A stretch of DNA of 64,000 nt, from positions 11,472,368 through 11,536,367 of the forward strand of contig NC_087183.1 in NCBI RefSeq assembly GCF_035594125.1, written 5' to 3'. Position 1 is the first letter of the stretch; every line of letters starts with the position of its first letter. Under the pieces are notes generated by a model. The model was not told where the DNA came from. It did no database searches and saw nothing but the letters and a program-made list of their open reading frames with translations. This DNA is from Scylla paramamosain (Eukaryota; Arthropoda; Malacostraca; Decapoda; Portunidae). Below, piece after piece: positions 45,101-64,000 of this stretch. The position numbers and the translations under genes are program-made.

Positions 45101-46813
45101 TTTTTACACACTAGTGTTTGCAAATTTAATGTGTCACCATTTCCTCCAGGGATTCCCTGGAAGGATGTAGGTGTCAAACATGGTGAAGGCAGTCAAAATG
45201 GGTATCATAGTTTGGCATTAATGTAATTCACTATTAATGTCATTTCTCCAAATAAGGGTGATACTGAAAAATAAGAAATGTTGAACATGTGACAGGTTTA
45301 GTAATGTACTGTGTTCACTAGTCATTAACTCCTTCACTATAATGGCTGAAGCCTCATCCTTAGTGTTATTACTCCCTTTATAAGGCTAGAGAGGCAGTTT
45401 GTCTTGCTCTCCAATAGACCCAATGGCCTGACATGTATGGCTCTCCAGCTTAGAGCCACACTGCTCCTCTCCTTTTGTTGGGAAGTGAAATCATTAAATA
45501 ATTAAGGGATGTATTGTGGCAACACTACTCTTGGGTCACCAGATTGTACTGGCTGGCTGCTGTTCACCAATCTACGCATTTTCTGTTCATAATGGATCTT
45601 CCTGATGGCAGCAGCCAGGATTCAAGTTCTAAAAATGTATTGCTTGGCAGTCAAACCTTTGCATACATCACTGCCCTCCTTATCAATCCTTTGTAGTGAA
45701 GGAGTTAAATTGTTATGTGAGAGTGGTCAACCTACTCAAAGTATGTATGACTTAGGGGCTGTGTACAGTTTTAAATACTTGTAGAATAGTCTGAAATCTT
45801 TTGGTTCTTGGCCCCAAATGTGGATGGGTAATTATAATTATTGTGAAATAAAGTTTTGTATGTAAAGAAATTGTAGTTAATTATTTTTCTTCCTTCATTA
45901 TGTTGGGATGGACCATTTGAGGGTGTGCAGGACAACACTGCACCACCTTCATGATCAAGACTCTTACCTCTACAAGACATCACATTCACATAAGTTTACA
46001 GTTCTGCAATGAGTTTGCAGGTTTTCCTATTTTCTATATAGAATATGGTGCCAGTAATTTTGCAATTTAATGACAAACACAGTGATGATAATTTGGCACA
46101 CACTCACTAGCTGACTGGATTACATAAGATTGCCTTAATTTGAAACATGTGATGAATTTATTTTGTATTCCTGTTAAATTCTCATTCATTTATAAAATAC
46201 ATTATTTGTATTTGTGAAATGAGGTTTCTTTTAAATAAAGACAAGATAAAATTACAAAACTCAAGCCTATCAAAGGGTGCAATTATCACCAGGTAGCATT
46301 ACCATGTCTGCTTGTCCCCAGGTGGCAAAACTACTGTACCAGTTCATTCATAGTGAATAGAAGATATGGTGTGACAGGGATTAAATTGTCTCAATATAGC
46401 TAGTGACTTACTTTAATGACTGACTTCTTAGTTGTGAACAGAATACACTAATTATTATAATACTTACATTTTATAGGAATTATATCCCTCTGGAAAAGAT
46501 TCAAGCCATGACTACCATCCAGACTCTGCATCTTATCTCCTTATGGTGTTGGGCAAAACAAACTTTCTTGCATAATTCCATAGTTTTTTGTGGAAATGCT
46601 AAGCAGTAATTCAAGGATTTACTTTGACTAAACTTAACAGAAGAAATGAAGAAATTCATTATTCAAACCTTGGGAATACAATACCTTGATATACACTAAA
46701 TCCATTGGATCATAATTAACTTTGTTTCACAGCCAATATTTTATCAAATTCACAGCTAACTTAATTGAGTCAGGGGATATGCCGTCAGCATATGAGTGAA
46801 TATCTTACTGAGA
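42152..46813. other. Spacer between GPAT4 and MECR
   Basis: 4.7 kb with no supported gene. The only structure I recognise is the TTAA-bounded element at 45325-45708. The short open frames in this stretch, such as 43661-43903, show no recognisable motif. Its right edge should hold the MECR 3' UTR. Confidence 0.55.
45325..45708. mobile_element. 384-bp TTAA-bounded MITE
   Basis: The left end TTAACTCCTTCACTATAA (45325-45342) is matched by the reverse complement of 45691-45708 at 17 of 18 positions. TTAA is present at both outer edges. There is no coding frame of note. It resembles the 13471-13684 element in its ends (TTAAC, CCTTCACT against CCTTTCACT). Confidence 0.65.
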
Positions 46814-50496
<3,683 letters not shown>

Positions 50497-50948
50497 TGTT
50501 GACGCTGTTGGCAGCAGAGAGGGCGGGGGCAAATATTTATATGTGTTTATTCATCTTATTTTCTTTTCACTCTTTCATGAATTCAGTGCAAGAATATTAT
50601 TTTGGCTAATTGAATGCACTATACCATATTTATTTGGATGCACTTATTATTATGAAACTTGTACTGAAACTTCAGAACATTTTATCGATTACCTAGTTTT
50701 AATGTGGTTGTTTCCGAACAAAAGAGTAAATATTTCAGTTGATATTCCAAACCTGAACAAATGCGTTTAACTTTAACTTTATGAGATCAATACAAATTAT
50801 GACATACACGATTGATAGTATGAAATTCACTATCCTGCCTGCATATGGAGAAACGTGCGAGGAAGTTTTATTAGGATGGCCTCGAATAGAGAGACACCAA
50901 CAGAGATGTGAAGTCTTTGTTCTGCTGTGGAATCATAAATATGAGGTT

Positions 50949-50994
50949 GATGATGTTAATGATGTTGTTGATGATGATGATGATGATGATGATA

Positions 50995-51053
<59 letters not shown>

Positions 51054-51054
51054 A
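50949..51054. repeat. (GAT)n triplet array between MECR and VBP1
   Basis: GAT repeats, interrupted at the left and near 50992, then pure. The poly-Asp open frame across it is not supported as coding. Confidence 0.95.
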
Positions 51055-51184
51055 GTATGCTATCTTTCATGACCACCTTATCAGAATACCAACAGAAATT
51101 AATATGAACAAGCTTTAGTCATGAACAATGGAGTAGGGGCTTTGGGACCCCATTAGGTAAGAAAAGGAAAAAAAATGACACAAT

Positions 51185-51498
51185 AGAAAAGACTGTATGT
51201 ACAAGGTATTACGAAAAACGACTGAAGCAAACAAGGAAGCAGTGTACATAAAAAAAAACAATAAGAAATACAAAGAAAAATAGAATTACCACCAGACAAT
51301 GCAAAAATATACCAATGACCAGGAAAGAAGAAACTGATACCAGAAAAGACTGAAGAAACAAGATATTACGTGGAAGAGCAACTGAAACAAATTAGGAAGC
51401 TGTGCATATAAAGAAACAAAGCAACAATAAAAAAAATACAATACAGTAACACCATACAAGGCCAGACACCAAGCAAGCAGCAGCAAGTGGGCGCCGAT
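51185..51498. repeat. Imperfect tandem duplication, unit about 157 bp
   Basis: Two diverged copies begin AGAAAAGACTG at 51185 and 51342. They share TATTACG, ACTGAAGCAAAC/ACTGAAACAAAT, AGGAAGC and A-rich tails. The second copy ends about 50 bp before the VBP1 start codon. Confidence 0.6.
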
Positions 51499-51545
51499 AC
51501 AAAGACAAACACACCACCATTACTGGACTGAGCTGAGTAAACACG

Positions 51546-56509
<4,964 letters not shown>

Positions 56510-57997
56510 ACAATATAGGCTAGATATTTTGAACAAAACAATGTGCTTTAATTTTTTTTTGTTTAGTGCTGAATTTGTGTTATTGCTCTAACCTGCTCCT
56601 TAACACCTCACTATTTTTTAAATTATTTTTGATTGGAAAAATTGCTAATATATGAAGCATAAATACTCAGCATTCTTGCAGTTGTTACTGCTGTAAGATG
56701 TGAATGGTTTATTGTGAAGCTTAGAGCTTATGTCTGAAGATTTATGAAAATGTTCCTGGATGTAACTGTAATGTAATCTGCACACGCAAGCTCTGAAGAC
56801 AAATGTGAATGAAAATGCCCATATTTATTCATATATTTCTCATGGATTGAAAACAATCTAATATCGAAAACTAAATATTGTTTACTGTTTTACAAGTGAG
56901 AATCCCTACTGTTTGTTTAATTATTCTTCAGGTCCTCTCAGACCTTTTAAAAAACATGTCTGTTCATCAACCACTATATCTTTCATCTTAACTGTATGTG
57001 TATCCCATATTCTACTTTAGCTCACTCTCTGTTCTCTATCATACCAGTATTTCAACCTTAGAAGTTCATATACCTGTTGTGTAGGAGACCTTGGTCAACA
57101 GATTTTCTCAGATACATAATGTCCTTTCATGCAGAGTGGGAATAAATTATATTCATTATTTCATCAAGTACTCTGTAATTTGATAAGGGAATGCTGAAGT
57201 AAGGGTACAAACTGTGGTATATGGTATGTTACTAGAAATTTTCTATACCACCTACTATAGCTGCATCCTTACATTTACTATTACACTGTATATTCAAACT
57301 TATGCAAAAATATATCTTTCTGAATTCTGACATTTTAACAAATGCAAGTCTCAAAGAGAAACTATAATTTAGTGTAACAAATATTACTGCACAATATTTT
57401 CAAGTCAGGTCAGGTTCTTGTAATTCTATGATATAATGAGTTGAACTTCACACCAAGCTTCAGCCTCTTGCTGTGAGGAGTCAACACTTGCATATGTATG
57501 AATGGATCACCAATTTAAAAAAAAATTGCCTCCAACATTAACTTCATTGCTTTAGCACCTCACTGCTCCCAGCATCATGGTGTGTGCCCAGACCTTCAGA
57601 TTAGGGGGCACCATCCCTGCCATACCAGGCATGTGTTGTAATGCTAATTAAACCTTTGAAAGCTGTCACCTGTTTCATTTTACTTATGGACACAATAAAA
57701 TCAGTACCAAGTGTCCTTTGGGGTGTGAGTGTGGATGCATTCAAGTTGTGGGTTTAATGTGTTCTGGTCTGTGCTAAGTACATTTTATGTTTAGCAAATA
57801 TTAGTATAAAATCTTAAAAACCACAAGAATTGTAAAAGTACTTTTATAGATAATCACTCAAATATGCAATGTGCACTGGAATTAATAAGAAAAATGTGCA
57901 TTTTCACCTTATAAGTGTGCTTGAATCAAGTGCTAATAATTTCAGGTTGTATGACAACCAAAAAGATGGAAAAAAAAGTAAGGCTGTATAATGCACA
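56510..57997. other. Convergent spacer between VBP1 and THADA
   Basis: About 1.5 kb between the two stop codons, AT-rich, holding both 3' UTRs. AATAAA at 57141-57146 is a candidate VBP1 signal, and TTTATT at 56824-56829 is a candidate signal for THADA on the minus strand. No other gene is seen. Confidence 0.5.
57141..57146 (+). promoter_or_regulatory. Candidate VBP1 polyadenylation signal
   Basis: AATAAA about 630 bp after the VBP1 stop codon. Nearer hexamers were not found on the + strand. Confidence 0.3.

Positions 57998-64000
<6,003 letters not shown>

Larger units (their letters stand above)
50497..51545. promoter_or_regulatory. Shared 5' region between MECR (minus) and VBP1 (plus)
   Basis: The two genes are head-to-head with 1,049 bp between start codons, so both promoters must lie here or overlap. 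The region is AT-rich with no CpG-dense block. It holds a (GAT)n array at 50949-51054 and an imperfect tandem duplication at about 51185-51498. No TATA box could be fixed. Confidence 0.45.

Noticed and set aside
50497..50532. Longer MECR N-terminus starting at 50532
   Set aside because: The codon there is TTG; the first in-frame ATG is at 50496, which still leaves a good mitochondrial presequence.
50781..51107. Poly-Asp frame upstream of VBP1
   Set aside because: It is the (GAT)n array read in one frame; no flanking similarity to a protein.

Overview
The window looks like nuclear DNA from an arthropod, most likely a decapod crustacean (shrimp or crab type). The genes are intron-rich, with GT..AG introns, and their products match conserved animal proteins. 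Very long dinucleotide arrays of (TA)n, (CT)n, (GT)n and (GA)n sit every few kilobases. LINE remnants and a DD34D mariner fill introns and spacers. The species cannot be named from sequence alone.

Layout, left to right. 1-1017: the last three exons of an unidentified + strand gene. 3404-5690: BLOC1S4 (cappuccino), + strand, five exons. 6310-7622: an apparently intact mariner element sitting inside a (TA)n array. 7761-8252: a large inverted repeat whose arms end in mirrored compound microsatellites. 9790-10240: a cluster of CRE-like sites and a minisatellite. 10857-12740: a decayed minus-strand LINE. 13130-25820: GCC2/GCC185, a golgin of about 2,002 residues in 22 coding exons, ending in a GRIP domain. 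28281-41840: GPAT4-type glycerol-3-phosphate acyltransferase, with two tandem, equivalent versions of the exon that carries the catalytic HX4D motif. 46814-50496: MECR (mitochondrial enoyl reductase), minus strand, six exons. 51546-56509: VBP1 (prefoldin subunit 3), + strand, five exons, head-to-head with MECR. 57998-64000: the 3' part of THADA, minus strand, convergent with VBP1 and running off the right edge.

The genes do not form an operon or one pathway. Two act in membrane trafficking (BLOC1S4, GCC2), two in lipid metabolism (GPAT4 in glycerolipid synthesis, MECR in mitochondrial fatty acid synthesis), one in protein folding (VBP1) and one in tRNA modification (THADA). The exon models were built by hand from splice sites, reading phase and remembered homologues. 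Every internal junction keeps frame.

The most interesting signals are: the duplicated, probably mutually exclusive catalytic exon of GPAT4; the apparently intact mariner; a set of TTAA-bounded inverted-repeat elements resembling non-autonomous piggyBac transposons, one of them 1.6 kb with a LINE tail inside and a second internal inverted repeat; and the microsatellite-armed palindrome next to the mariner. No CRISPR array, tRNA or rRNA gene was recognised.
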